This document shows positions 7,621-16,028 of a DNA stretch of 30,709 bases, in pieces. The notes beneath the pieces were generated by a model that saw only the letters and a program-made list of their open reading frames with translations, ran no database searches and had not been told where the DNA came from. This stretch comes from Proteiniphilum sp. UBA4977. GTDB taxonomy: Bacteria; Bacteroidota; Bacteroidia; Bacteroidales; Dysgonomonadaceae. Made by a program: the position numbers and the translations under genes. Where the stretch lies: assembly GCA_002398565.1 (NCBI GenBank), contig DGZP01000019.1, positions 6,418 through 37,126 on the forward strand. Direction: 5' to 3'. The stretch's first letter is position 1, and each line of letters opens with the position of its first letter.

Positions 7621-10446
7621 CTACATTATTTTCACTGGCCCGCACATTCCTACGGATGTCCATCCTTGCCCCCGTGTCCATCCTTGTCCAACTTCATTTC
7701 CGGGAGTAGATTTCAAAAAATTACCTACAGTGGTTGTAATTTTGATTTGCAATGTCTTACCGCCAGCATTATTCGGTAAGGCATACAAGTGCCTTCCGTA
7801 CCATTTGTTGCCCAGAATTTCGTTATCAATCGACACCTCTGATACACCATGTACTTTACCCAAGTCAAGCCAGTGATAACCATCCACGTCGCCGAGTTCC
7901 TTCTCATAATACATGCATCCGGCAAAAGAGCGGGTCGATTCATCCCGGGAGAGGTCGAATAGTTGATCCATATCGCGAGTCTGTACCGTACCATTGAGAT
8001 GTTCCATGCGCAATTTCCATCCTGTTAGCGTGATTGGATTTAGGTTTTCAGAAACCATTGGTTCAGAGCTAAGCAATGGAGCTGTCTTTGATTTTTCAAA
8101 CACAACCAGCTGTGAAGTGGCGGGGGGCAGATCTATTCTTTGCTTCTTCCCTGCAGGGAGTGAATACCGTTGCCCTGTTTCCGCATCCCATAATTGCGGA
8201 ACGCCTTCCGTATCCGGGAACGAAACGTTCAACACCACCCGTTCATCCTGACTGGCGTTACTGATAAAGAAAATATCCTTACCCTCGGTACGATGGCGGA
8301 TCTGACTGACATTTACAGACGGATGATCGATCTGCATGTAGGGGCGGATGCCGCATTGTTTCTGTATGCCGGCAAACCATTCAACCGTATTGTCGGTTGG
8401 CGATTCGACAGTGAATACACGCGAAGGATTCTTTTTCTTCATGGCGGATATGGTCTTGTACACTAACCGGTCATTCTTTTTGTAATTGACCAGCCCGGGT
8501 GATTTGTATGGTTTTTTTCCTACAAATACCAATTTACCTCCATTTGCCACAAAATTTGCCAGTGCTTTGGCGGTAGCCGGTTGTAAGGTCTCCGCTTCTA
8601 TCAATATCAGCGTATTGTATTTCCGGCGGCCATATTTCAAATAGCCGTTTCTCGCTACGCTTTTTTGGATAATGCCTTCACTGGTATAGTCGCAACTATT
8701 GCCGTTTTTGTGGATGGCCTCCCATATTTTGTACTGGTAGGAGGGATATAGCAGTCCGGGGAACGGATCGCGCTGTGGACCGTGGTGTGTCCACATATCG
8801 GCAAGGGGGTGCAGTACCGCGATGTCGGCAAATGCTTCGGTCTCCTGCAGGATGGTGGAAATGCGGGCTTTATAGGCTGTCCATTGTTTGAAATAAGGCC
8901 ACCATGGATTACGTTCATTGAAAAAGGTGCCGTAACGTATCCATCCGGGAAAAGGAGCCTCAAGCGGGGAATAATTAAACCCATGGAGGATGGAGTGATT
9001 CACACCCGAGAGGTTGCTCTGGTCACCGCATATTTTCACTTGCTCCAGGGTAGTGTTGAAAACGAGCGTCGTGTTGGTAATCTCCTCGCAGCTTACAATC
9101 TTTTTACCGGCAAAACGTACAGCCGAAGCCACATATTTATTGACATTGGTACTGGAAGGCTGGTTGACAAAATCAAGATAAGTATAGCCATCCTTATTGG
9201 TGCGTCCCCAAATCCATGTCTCGCATTCGGGAATATCGATCGACAGGGAGGCTTCAAGCGGATGAAACTCGTTACCGTAAGGTTGCATCCTTGATTTGAA
9301 CCCGTGCTTATTACACCAACGGGTGTAAGTGGCCAGGAAGCGGTCGGTGATAATTGCCATGCAGGTAGTGTAAAAATCGTAACGGGCGCGACTCACCTTT
9401 TCTTCCGCATCGCCCGATAGTTGCGTGACTTCTAAGCCTTCTATTTTCGATCCCATGTTACCCACTTTGAAAAGTATATAGGGCAGGAAGGGCTTGATAT
9501 CATATCCCCGCCGCCGTTTAAATTCTTCGGGGAAATCACGGCACCAGTTGGCACCCTCCAGTTCCATGCTGTCGCAAAACATAGCACGAAACCCCTTCAA
9601 CCCGTCCAGTTTCGGGAACAATGTATCCGACATCCGGTTGAGAAATTTTTCGGTAGCTTCCTTGTCATAATGGTTCAGCACCGGGCCTGCCGCGCCCGGG
9701 GCGCCGTTGATCACCGCCTGGAAGCCGGTACACTTCACCAGGACATACAGGATATGTTCCCCTTCGGGCGCCTCGATCTCGAGGGTACTCTGACTTTTAT
9801 CGAAAGGCAACCACCGGGGTTGTGTAAACTCATCCATCTTCACCGGGGCGAGGCAAACGCCGTAGAGTTCATAGTCGGCGCCTTTATGGGGAGCGTGTAC
9901 CCTGGGTTTGGCATCATTGAAGATATCGGCGACTTCCCACCGGATCGTTTCCGGTCCGCGGATTTTTTTGCTCGTAAGGGTAAGCAATTGTGAACGGTCG
10001 TCCCCTTCGAGTATCTCAGCGCCGAAAGGCCAACCCGAGCCGACGATGATGTCGCAGATCATGTCCCTCTCTTCAGTGCCCTTTAAAGCCACTTTCACCA
10101 TTTCGATCCATTCGGGGCTGAGCCATTGCATGGATGGGACTCCCAAGTCATCACCACCCGGAAAAGCAATCGGATTGATTTCCACACCGCCGATCCCGGC
10201 CTCCTTCATCACGTCCAGTTCTCGCAGAATCTCTTTAGCCGACAGTTTGTCGCCGTTCCACCACCAACGCACAAAAGGCTTTGCAGTGACAGGAGGCTGC
10301 CGGAACAGGTAGTACAACTTATCTTCAGTATGTGGTTGTGTAACCTTTCCCCAGACGGGAGATATCCGCAATACTGGTAATCCGGCAGTTAAAACCATTC
10401 CCGTTTTGAGGAACGATCTCCGGGAAAATAAATCAGTTTCTTTCAT
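7621..10446 (-). CDS. Tat-exported GH106-like glycoside hydrolase (putative alpha-L-rhamnosidase)
   Basis: The protein has 941 residues. A twin-arginine signal (RRSFLK, residues 9-14) is followed by a hydrophobic stretch and a cleavage region near residue 33, so export of the folded protein to the periplasm is expected. The mature N-terminus (FRQPPVTAKPFVRWWWNGDK, residues 48-67) and LDVMKEAGIGGVEINPI (78-94), then WLSPEWIEMVKVAL (108-121) and IIVGSGWPFG (133-142), have the motif order of GH106 and related barrels. SCEEITNTT and DSMELEGANW supply acidic residues that could be catalytic. The C-terminus (SIDNEILGNKWYGRHLYALP) is a GH2-like sugar-binding beta sandwich. GH106 members are mostly alpha-L-rhamnosidases, but this subgroup looks divergent, so the substrate is uncertain. 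It starts 44 bp after the calpain-like gene and is probably in the same transcript. Confidence 0.8.
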   Translation of the reverse strand: MKETDLFSRRSFLKTGMVLTAGLPVLRISPVWGKVTQPHTEDKLYYLFRQPPVTAKPFVRWWWNGDKLSAKEILRELDVMKEAGIGGVEINPIAFPGGDDLGVPSMQWLSPEWIEMVKVALKGTEERDMICDIIVGSGWPFGAEILEGDDRSQLLTLTSKKIRGPETIRWEVADIFNDAKPRVHAPHKGADYELYGVCLAPVKMDEFTQPRWLPFDKSQSTLEIEAPEGEHILYVLVKCTGFQAVINGAPGAAGPVLNHYDKEATEKFLNRMSDTLFPKLDGLKGFRAMFCDSMELEGANWCRDFPEEFKRRRGYDIKPFLPYILFKVGNMGSKIEGLEVTQLSGDAEEKVSRARYDFYTTCMAIITDRFLATYTRWCNKHGFKSRMQPYGNEFHPLEASLSIDIPECETWIWGRTNKDGYTYLDFVNQPSSTNVNKYVASAVRFAGKKIVSCEEITNTTLVFNTTLEQVKICGDQSNLSGVNHSILHGFNYSPLEAPFPGWIRYGTFFNERNPWWPYFKQWTAYKARISTILQETEAFADIAVLHPLADMWTHHGPQRDPFPGLLYPSYQYKIWEAIHKNGNSCDYTSEGIIQKSVARNGYLKYGRRKYNTLILIEAETLQPATAKALANFVANGGKLVFVGKKPYKSPGLVNYKKNDRLVYKTISAMKKKNPSRVFTVESPTDNTVEWFAGIQKQCGIRPYMQIDHPSVNVSQIRHRTEGKDIFFISNASQDERVVLNVSFPDTEGVPQLWDAETGQRYSLPAGKKQRIDLPPATSQLVVFEKSKTAPLLSSEPMVSENLNPITLTGWKLRMEHLNGTVQTRDMDQLFDLSRDESTRSFAGCMYYEKELGDVDGYHWLDLGKVHGVSEVSIDNEILGNKWYGRHLYALPNNAGGKTLQIKITTTVGNFLKSTPGNEVGQGWTRGQGWTSVGMCGPVKIM

Positions 10447-10490
10447 TTGTATCTGTTTTATATTAATTACTCAATTTTCCTTTTACATGT

Positions 10491-12503
10491 TCATCTCCCC
10501 GACTCCATCAGGGCAGCACTAACGCGCATCTTATGCGTCGTGAATGAGTATATCGAAGGATCGTATGGTTTGACATCCTTTTTCATCGGAGCAGCTTTTC
10601 CCGGTCCCGTAACCCCAACATCTATCAAAGTAGGAATAATACCATCATCAGGTATGTTCAATACGCCGTCCAGTGTGCCATCTGCACCGGGATTTCCACC
10701 CCAGGGATTACGCATGGAAAAAAGTGCATTTGGATCTGTGGACAACAGATACGTATAAGCGTGACCTGTTACTGTTTTCGTATTACCAATAGGCTTCACC
10801 TGATTAAATCCCCCCACAACGAAATTTCCCTCGTTTAAAGAAGTCTCGACCATTACTTTTAGTTGATCAGGCTTCAACACACCTGCGGGAAAACCAAAAC
10901 TATTCCCTTCACCGGTGAAGAGAGGCGGAACAACATGACTTCCGATTCCCCCGATTTCAGGATCCACTTTGTAGATTGCATTATATTTGATAATTGCTTT
11001 CTCAAGTAAAGTGCTCCAGCAGGCCTGGTCTCTTTTACCCGACACAGCGGCGATATTACCATTGTCTTTTGTGACAAGAAAAGTAGATGACAATGTAACC
11101 TTGATCGGTTTCCCCTGAGGATCGAACATGTCGACAGTGTATGTTTTATCCCCATTATCCGTAATGATTGATTTTATAAAATCAGGGTATAAGTAAGCCA
11201 TTGAAGTCAGAGCGGCTATCCCGCCGCAATCGCCAATATTGTGCTGATTAATATCAGCGGGTATTGGATCCCCAAAAGGATAAAGAGTAACGGGAAGTTC
11301 TTTCCAGATTGCACTGCCATTTAAACTGCCCGGTACAGGCGGTTCATTATTTGCATCAAGCAGCCACGCCCTGTCCAAATCGGTAGTCAAATGACGATTT
11401 TCATAATGAACACCCATTGGGGTTTGGGTTGAATGGGTGAAACCCGAAGCCAATTTCATCAGGTCTTCCATCTTTATCGTTTTTTTCAAACCCCAATCGG
11501 CAATTTGTGTTATGACACCTCCATTATTGGCAGTAATGTCTAATTTAAAATATAGATAAGAGTTATTATCTGTAATGGAAAATATTTTTTTCGCTTTTCG
11601 GTCTGTAAATGTATAAGCAGTCTTTGTGTCTAGTACTTTCCAGGAAATACTGTCATTTGAGGCCGACAAAATCCATGATTTAGGATCAAACTGAGAATGA
11701 AAAGTGGAAGAGGTGATAAAATACCCATCCAACTCAACGGCAGAATTACCTTTCCATACAATCCAAACCTTGTTATAATTCACCGTATATTTGGTGTCGG
11801 CATCTCCGTCGATGAGTTTGTCTATATCATCCCCAACCGGCGAATCATCATATTGAACGGTTATGGTTCCCGTCCCGGGCAGGGTTGTGTTTTCAGATAC
11901 GATTTTTATTGACTTGGGCATCACCTTCTTCATCGTCAGCCCCCAGTCGGCTATCTCAATCTTGGTACCTCCATTATTGGCCGTAACAGATAATTTGTAA
12001 TATTTATATGAATTATTATTCGTAAACTGAAACTCTTTTTTCTGTTTCCGTTCCGTGAAAGTAATATTGGAACCAGAAGCAAGCGTTTTCCACGACGTGT
12101 TATCGTTGGATGCCGACAAATTCCATGACTTGGGATCGTTTTCAGGATTTCCCTCTGCCGATGTGATAAAATAACCGGTAGCAGTAAAAGCTTCGTCGCT
12201 TCTCCAGACGATCCATACTTTATCACTTTCTATGGAGAATTTTGAATCGGGATCGTTATCCACTATTTTATCAATACCATTGCCTGACGGAGAATCTGAA
12301 TATTGTACGGTAATGGTCCCACTGGCAGGCATTGTAATATTACCGGAATTAATTCCAATGGACTTCGGATCATCTTTTCTTGCAGGAGTCCCGTTTGGAT
12401 CCTCTTCTTTATCAGGATCAGGAAAATTATCTGTTTCTTCCTGTGAACAACCGGATAAAACGATACATACTGTCAAAAGTAACAGATAGAATATTTTTTC
12501 CAT
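10491..12503 (-). CDS. Calpain-type (C2 family) cysteine protease lipoprotein with two discoidin-like repeats
   Basis: The chosen start gives 670 residues and a clean lipoprotein signal (MEKIFYLLLLTVCIVLSGC, cysteine 19). An in-frame ATG at 12548 would add 15 polar residues ahead of it. Residues 46-195 and 196-345 are two F5/8C-like repeats. The C-terminal half carries the calpain triad in the right order: Cys426 (HNIGDCGGIAAL), His581 (TVTGHAYTYLL) and Asn598 (FSMRNPWGGNPG). The residue after the catalytic cysteine is Gly rather than the usual Trp. Family C2 enzymes cut proteins by limited proteolysis. Anchored on the envelope with discoidin repeats, this one probably acts on a surface-bound protein or glycoprotein. 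It lies 44 bp upstream of the GH106-like gene and 178 bp downstream of an RHS tip. No calcium-binding EF-hands or C2L domain are evident. Confidence 0.86.
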   Translation of the reverse strand: MEKIFYLLLLTVCIVLSGCSQEETDNFPDPDKEEDPNGTPARKDDPKSIGINSGNITMPASGTITVQYSDSPSGNGIDKIVDNDPDSKFSIESDKVWIVWRSDEAFTATGYFITSAEGNPENDPKSWNLSASNDNTSWKTLASGSNITFTERKQKKEFQFTNNNSYKYYKLSVTANNGGTKIEIADWGLTMKKVMPKSIKIVSENTTLPGTGTITVQYDDSPVGDDIDKLIDGDADTKYTVNYNKVWIVWKGNSAVELDGYFITSSTFHSQFDPKSWILSASNDSISWKVLDTKTAYTFTDRKAKKIFSITDNNSYLYFKLDITANNGGVITQIADWGLKKTIKMEDLMKLASGFTHSTQTPMGVHYENRHLTTDLDRAWLLDANNEPPVPGSLNGSAIWKELPVTLYPFGDPIPADINQHNIGDCGGIAALTSMAYLYPDFIKSIITDNGDKTYTVDMFDPQGKPIKVTLSSTFLVTKDNGNIAAVSGKRDQACWSTLLEKAIIKYNAIYKVDPEIGGIGSHVVPPLFTGEGNSFGFPAGVLKPDQLKVMVETSLNEGNFVVGGFNQVKPIGNTKTVTGHAYTYLLSTDPNALFSMRNPWGGNPGADGTLDGVLNIPDDGIIPTLIDVGVTGPGKAAPMKKDVKPYDPSIYSFTTHKMRVSAALMESGR
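11469..12368 (-). repeat. Two tandem 150-codon discoidin-like repeats inside the calpain gene
   Basis: The two units (12368-11919 and 11918-11469) match without any length change. Equivalent motifs all fall exactly 150 residues apart: PKSI, GTITVQY, VWIVW, GYFITSS/GYFITSA, DPKSW, LSASND, NNNSY/DNNSY, TANNGG and IADWGL. The DNA has diverged at many positions, so the duplication is not recent, yet no indel has been accepted. Confidence 0.85.
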
Positions 12504-12584
12504 AACAATTCCGCTTTTGCAGGTTATATTTCTCTGTGAATTTTTCATTTTGATTCCGTTTTAAATCAATATTTACCGAAGTAT

Positions 12585-12660
12585 TTAGTTATGGTCATAA
12601 TAAAAGAAACTATTTGCTGAAATGAAAGGAAACTTGTCCTTTATTTTTTACCCACATTTT
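12585..12660 (-). pseudogene. Decayed 3' tail of a transglutaminase/discoidin gene paralogue
   Basis: Read on the minus strand, this stretch encodes VKNKGQVSFHFSK followed by a stop (12612-12610). The end of the discoidin gene at 22761-23156 reads IKNKGQVSFFLED. The DNA similarity runs on past this stop through TTTCTTTTATTATGACCATAACTAA, which matches CTCTTTTATTATAACTAA at 22761-22780 apart from a 6-base insertion. Only the tail is recognisable. It lies between the calpain gene and the RHS tip and is evidence that a related gene once stood upstream of the calpain gene. Confidence 0.6.
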
Positions 12661-12680
12661 CAACCATAAGTTATCTATAT

Positions 12681-13250
12681 TCATATTAGAGGCCGATAAT
12701 CGTTTGACCCACTATATGCCGCTCCGCTTACAGGCAGATTATCACTGGCTAACGGCGGAAGCACGTAAGCAAGCTGCCCTAACATGTTATAACCTGGAAG
12801 TTTAAACATCACTTGAGATGGTCTTGCTTGGGAAAAGGAAGAAATATAATAAGTCATTGTCCGGTCCAGGGCTCTTCCTCCAGAATATGCTGTTCCTCCA
12901 ATAACGAAGCTTGCTCCATTCAAATCATCCGATATTCTCTGCCACATATCATTGCCAACAAATTCATCAAGAGACCCATATCCTGCATAGGAATTCCCCC
13001 ACATTCCCTTCGATATCCGGGTCAATTGACTCACATATGAATCAGATGCCATTCCTCCCGACAAGAACCATAACTGTCCGGTGCGGGAATTATAGTTCAA
13101 TCCCGGGTAATAGGCATCCCCATAGGGATTTAAAAAGTCCCTATCGGATCTGTATATCCAATTACTGTTATACTGGAAACTTCCGCCCAACAACAAACTT
13201 TCTATTGCCCGGCGGATCTCTTCAGGGTCGGTGATGCTCCATACGTCCAT
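12681..13250 (-). CDS. Orphan RHS-type polymorphic-toxin C-terminal tip (uncharacterised domain)
   Basis: The ATG-started frame encodes 189 residues beginning MDVWSITDPEEIRRAIESLL. The frame is open for a few codons upstream (NIDPNG), so the true reading is IDPNGMDVW, the motif that ends the RHS core and opens the variable toxin tip. The rest is rich in Gly, Ser, Tyr and Asn (GGSFQYNSNWIYRSDRDF, PGLNYNSRTGQLWFLSGGM) and matches no catalytic motif I recognise. No RHS repeats are present anywhere nearby, so it cannot be delivered as a normal RHS toxin. Removing one A from the A7 run at 13267-13273 would join it to the upstream membrane-protein frame through NNPVKNIDPNG. It is probably a displaced module or a remnant. 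Translation from the internal ATG is uncertain. Confidence 0.6.
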   Translation of the reverse strand: MDVWSITDPEEIRRAIESLLLGGSFQYNSNWIYRSDRDFLNPYGDAYYPGLNYNSRTGQLWFLSGGMASDSYVSQLTRISKGMWGNSYAGYGSLDEFVGNDMWQRISDDLNGASFVIGGTAYSGGRALDRTMTYYISSFSQARPSQVMFKLPGYNMLGQLAYVLPPLASDNLPVSGAAYSGSNDYRPLI

Positions 13251-13705
13251 GCCGTTGGGATCGATATTTTTTTACCGGGTTGTTCAAGCCTTCTATTTTA
13301 TTATGGGGTTGTATAAAGAAAGCAATATACAAAGGAGTTCCAAAAGACACGATGAGATAAAGTATAGTATATACCATTCCTCTCTTTCGTTTTGCTTCAC
13401 TTTCCGATTTAAATTCTTCAAATATCTTCTCATGCTGTTTTTTTGCGTGCAAGTAATAAATAATTGAATATCCCACCAACTAGAAAAACTATCGGGATAA
13501 AAATATACTCATTGGCATCAATCTCCGACAATTTAATAATTTCTGTTTTTAGTAACACCAATAAAATGAGGGATATGTTTATTATATTGATATACAATGA
13601 AAAAGTTAATGTAAGCACTGCATTTATACGGGAATTTTCCACTTCATCCTTCTTTTTCAGCCAGATACAATATAATTTATAATATAAGTATCTATACGTT
13701 TTCAT
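13222..13705 (-). pseudogene. Frameshifted immunity-like small membrane protein
   Basis: Two overlapping frames (13705-13430 and 13479-13222) look like halves of one protein. The first starts MKTYRYLYYKLYCIWLKKKD and has two hydrophobic segments, the second ending FIPIVFLVGGIFNYLLLARKK. The other frame continues QHEKIFEEFKSESEAKRKRG and then a third segment, TILYLIVSFGTPLYIAFFI. Both frames run through the A7 tract at 13438-13444, and one A fewer makes them continuous (LLARKKQHEKIFEEF). Small proteins of this layout often sit next to RHS toxins in Bacteroidetes and are assumed to be immunity or accessory proteins. Here it precedes, rather than follows, the toxin tip. Its end runs into RHS core sequence (GLNNPVK), as if its own stop was lost in a recombination. 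Confidence 0.6.
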
Positions 13706-13780
13706 ATTGATATGTAAATTAGTACGAACTATAGCTATATGGAACTACGTACGTATTATCTATTTGAAAAAGAGTGATAA

Positions 13781-13813
13781 CGGAAGAGGGTGTTTTATCT
13801 CCACTCCCTTCCG
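13781..13813 (-). terminator. Probable intrinsic terminator of the central PUL operon
   Basis: CGGAAGAGGGTG (13781-13792) pairs with CACTCCCTTCCG (13802-13813) across a 9-nt loop, with one mismatch and one G-T pair in 12. On the minus strand the stem is followed about 8 nt later by CTTTTTC. It lies 31 bp after the stop of the BACON/discoidin gene, which fits the end of the operon. Confidence 0.5.
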
Positions 13814-13843
13814 CTTAAAAATTATCTGTAAATATGACTATAC

Positions 13844-14956
13844 CTACTCCGGTGCATATATTCTGAATTCAGCAATACTGAAGTGGCGGGGAGCCGTACC
13901 TGAGGATGTTTTGTTTACAGTAAACCTGAAATGCGTAAACGGTGAATCAGCCGCCAGGTAGGCTGACTCGTATTGAGAGGAAGAACCTCTTGGTAACCCG
14001 GCAGAGATATGTGACAAATCACTCCATTGTTCTCCGTCTGTACTAACCTGTATTAACACGTCAATAGGTTCCCCACCGGAAGCATTTCTATTCTGATACC
14101 AGAAAATGCACCCTTCTATAGGATCGTTTAATGTGACCTGAAAAAAGTGCGGCACACCAATACTGTAAGACCATGCTGAGTGGAAGTAGGTGCCGGGGTT
14201 ACCATCTATCAGATTTTTTATGGGACCCTCACGAGGTTCTTGCGCATTTGTAGATAACATATCCTCCGTCAACGGTATTTCAGCGAAAATCATACCTGCC
14301 TGTGAAATAACAAAAGAAGCCGTATGATTGTAGTTATCCGATGATTGAAAGGTTACAGCACTATAACGCGCATTTCTACTAAGATTCTGATCAATTTTAA
14401 AAGTCACTGTTTTTTCATCCATACTCCCCTCCACATCTGTGATAGCATCAACATGTACAAAGTCTACAGTATCAGGGATCAGGATATGATCCAAAACTAT
14501 ATTTGACGTAACCTGTACCGAAACAGTTGTTGCAGCCGCGCTAACCGATTTAACTATACCTTTCCTTTCTCCATCAACCAAAAGAATAGGGATCTTACCT
14601 GTCTGGGAAACATTAATATAATATGCCTGATGTCCGTATTCAATAGTGACACGGGCAATTCGGGGAGCATACGTGTCATTACTCCCGGCAGACATGATTA
14701 CTTTTCCCTCTTTCTTGTCAACCGATAACCAAGTTGCATTCGAAGATGCCGACCAGCCGGTTAATGCCACATTGGTTTCCACCTCGGCAATTGCTTCGCC
14801 CCCTTCCAAAGGGAAAAATACGGGAGCCAGGCTTTTATCGGGAACAATCAATGTTTTTACTTCGAATTCTGTCTCATAATCGGGTTTGCAGGAGATTACA
14901 CCCAAGGGGCTAACCAATACTCCGATTAATCCGAATAATACTATATTTTTTCTCAT
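13844..14956 (-). CDS. BACON-domain lipoprotein with C-terminal discoidin (F5/8C) domain
   Basis: The start at 14956 gives 370 residues with a good lipoprotein signal (GVLVSPLGVISC, cysteine 23). An in-frame ATG at 14998 overlaps the previous stop (TAATG) and would add 14 residues in front of the signal. Residues about 40-118 form a BACON domain (NATWLSVDKKEGKVIMSAGS, then ARVTIEYGHQAYYINVSQTG). Residues about 120-218 look like a second BACON-type unit ending SFVISQAGM. Residues about 224-370 form a discoidin domain (NLIDGNPGTYFHSAW, HFFQVTLNDP, AEFRIYAPE). The BACON-F5/8C pairing is characteristic of surface glycan-binding proteins placed after SusC/SusD. It is the last gene of the operon and is followed by a terminator-like hairpin. 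Confidence 0.86.
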   Translation of the reverse strand: MRKNIVLFGLIGVLVSPLGVISCKPDYETEFEVKTLIVPDKSLAPVFFPLEGGEAIAEVETNVALTGWSASSNATWLSVDKKEGKVIMSAGSNDTYAPRIARVTIEYGHQAYYINVSQTGKIPILLVDGERKGIVKSVSAAATTVSVQVTSNIVLDHILIPDTVDFVHVDAITDVEGSMDEKTVTFKIDQNLSRNARYSAVTFQSSDNYNHTASFVISQAGMIFAEIPLTEDMLSTNAQEPREGPIKNLIDGNPGTYFHSAWSYSIGVPHFFQVTLNDPIEGCIFWYQNRNASGGEPIDVLIQVSTDGEQWSDLSHISAGLPRGSSSQYESAYLAADSPFTHFRFTVNKTSSGTAPRHFSIAEFRIYAPE

Positions 14957-14997
14957 ACGATTATTTTTTATTTGGTACATGATACTTTTGATGATCA

Positions 14998-15999
14998 TTA
15001 TAACATGTCCGCTCTCGGACTATATTCCATTCGCAAAATTGCTTTCACCTCCTTATAGGGATCTGATCCTTTCAACCGGTACTTATAATGCAACCTGAAT
15101 TCTTTATAGTACGTGCTACGGCCATCGGGTGTGGAGATGATGTTAATCAAGAATGTATTATCATAGATTTCAAACGGAACCAGTTGTATCACGTCGATTG
15201 TTCCATATGGTTCAATTGTAGCATGACGTGCCAGGGGGTTTTTTGATGTTTGCTCACCCATTGTTACTACAATGCTCCTTTCGCTAATGCGATCCAGTGC
15301 GGTTTTGTATTCACCAAATTCCTCATCACCGGCCAGCATCCTCACGGAACTATTTCCCAGCGGAAATACCTGGTTGGCACTGGTTGGGCGCCGTACAAGC
15401 GGATTATCCTTGTCCAGTATAGTTACAAACGAAGTGGTATAATTATAATAAATATTACGCCGGGTCGTGGAGAAGTCATTTTCTTTAAATATACGCAATA
15501 ATACCTCGTCTTTTTTAGGATTAAATGCGTCTGTTTTCGAAGGATCAATTTTGTAATTCAAGAAATAGATCGAATCAGGAGAAAGTTTATCCAGGTTTTG
15601 TAAGTAAACAGGGAACTTCACCTGCGTTTCTCCCGCTGGTATCTGTCCTTCCAAAGAAGGAATTGTATAACACTCTTCAGGAAGTAGTCGTGCATAGCGG
15701 TCCGTTTCTATATCGTAATTCGATTTATTGTATGCTTTAAAAAGGGAATCCGCTTCCATGAGTGCCACTTTGAAAGGTCTGTCGGCTTTTAACGTTCCGC
15801 TCAATCCTGCCACAAGATAAACGGTATCACCGTCCTGTTTAAGCTCAGCAATCTGCCGGTCATATACCAAATTGGAATTGCTGAGTAAATAAACTTCGTT
15901 CCTGTGTTGTTCCTGTTCAAAATCATAGGAATTACAGGCTATCATAGTTATTCCAAGTATGCTATAACAAGCTTTCTTTATACTATTTTTCATTTTCAA
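14998..15999 (-). CDS. DUF1735/DUF4361-type surface glycan-binding lipoprotein
   Basis: The protein has 333 residues. The lipobox is GITMIAC, cysteine 22. The N-terminal half (NEVYLLSNSNLVYDRQIAEL, FKVALMEADSLFKAYNKSNY, then a YTIPSLEGQIPAGETQVKFP stretch) fits DUF1735. The C-terminal half (IYYNYTTSF near 190, FEIYDNTFLINI, YYKEFRLHYKYRLKG) fits DUF4361. These paired domains are a common PUL lipoprotein class thought to assist SusD in binding ligand at the surface. The gene starts 29 bp after the SusD stop, and its stop touches the next reading frame, so it belongs to the SusC/SusD operon. Ligand unknown. Confidence 0.82.
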   Translation of the reverse strand: MKMKNSIKKACYSILGITMIACNSYDFEQEQHRNEVYLLSNSNLVYDRQIAELKQDGDTVYLVAGLSGTLKADRPFKVALMEADSLFKAYNKSNYDIETDRYARLLPEECYTIPSLEGQIPAGETQVKFPVYLQNLDKLSPDSIYFLNYKIDPSKTDAFNPKKDEVLLRIFKENDFSTTRRNIYYNYTTSFVTILDKDNPLVRRPTSANQVFPLGNSSVRMLAGDEEFGEYKTALDRISERSIVVTMGEQTSKNPLARHATIEPYGTIDVIQLVPFEIYDNTFLINIISTPDGRSTYYKEFRLHYKYRLKGSDPYKEVKAILRMEYSPRADML

Positions 16000-16028
16000 A
16001 TCAGTTTATTGAGTAATAAGATTACTAT

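Noticed and set aside
8782..9294. Plus-strand frame of 170 codons opposite the GH106-like gene
   Set aside because: It lies wholly antisense to a well-supported enzyme gene, has no recognisable domain or signal, and its composition follows the complement of the real codons.
12603..13705. Insertion sequence as the cause of the scar between the calpain gene and the PUL
   Set aside because: No transposase fragment, terminal inverted repeats or target duplication were found. The contents are explained by RHS-module recombination and a decayed gene tail.
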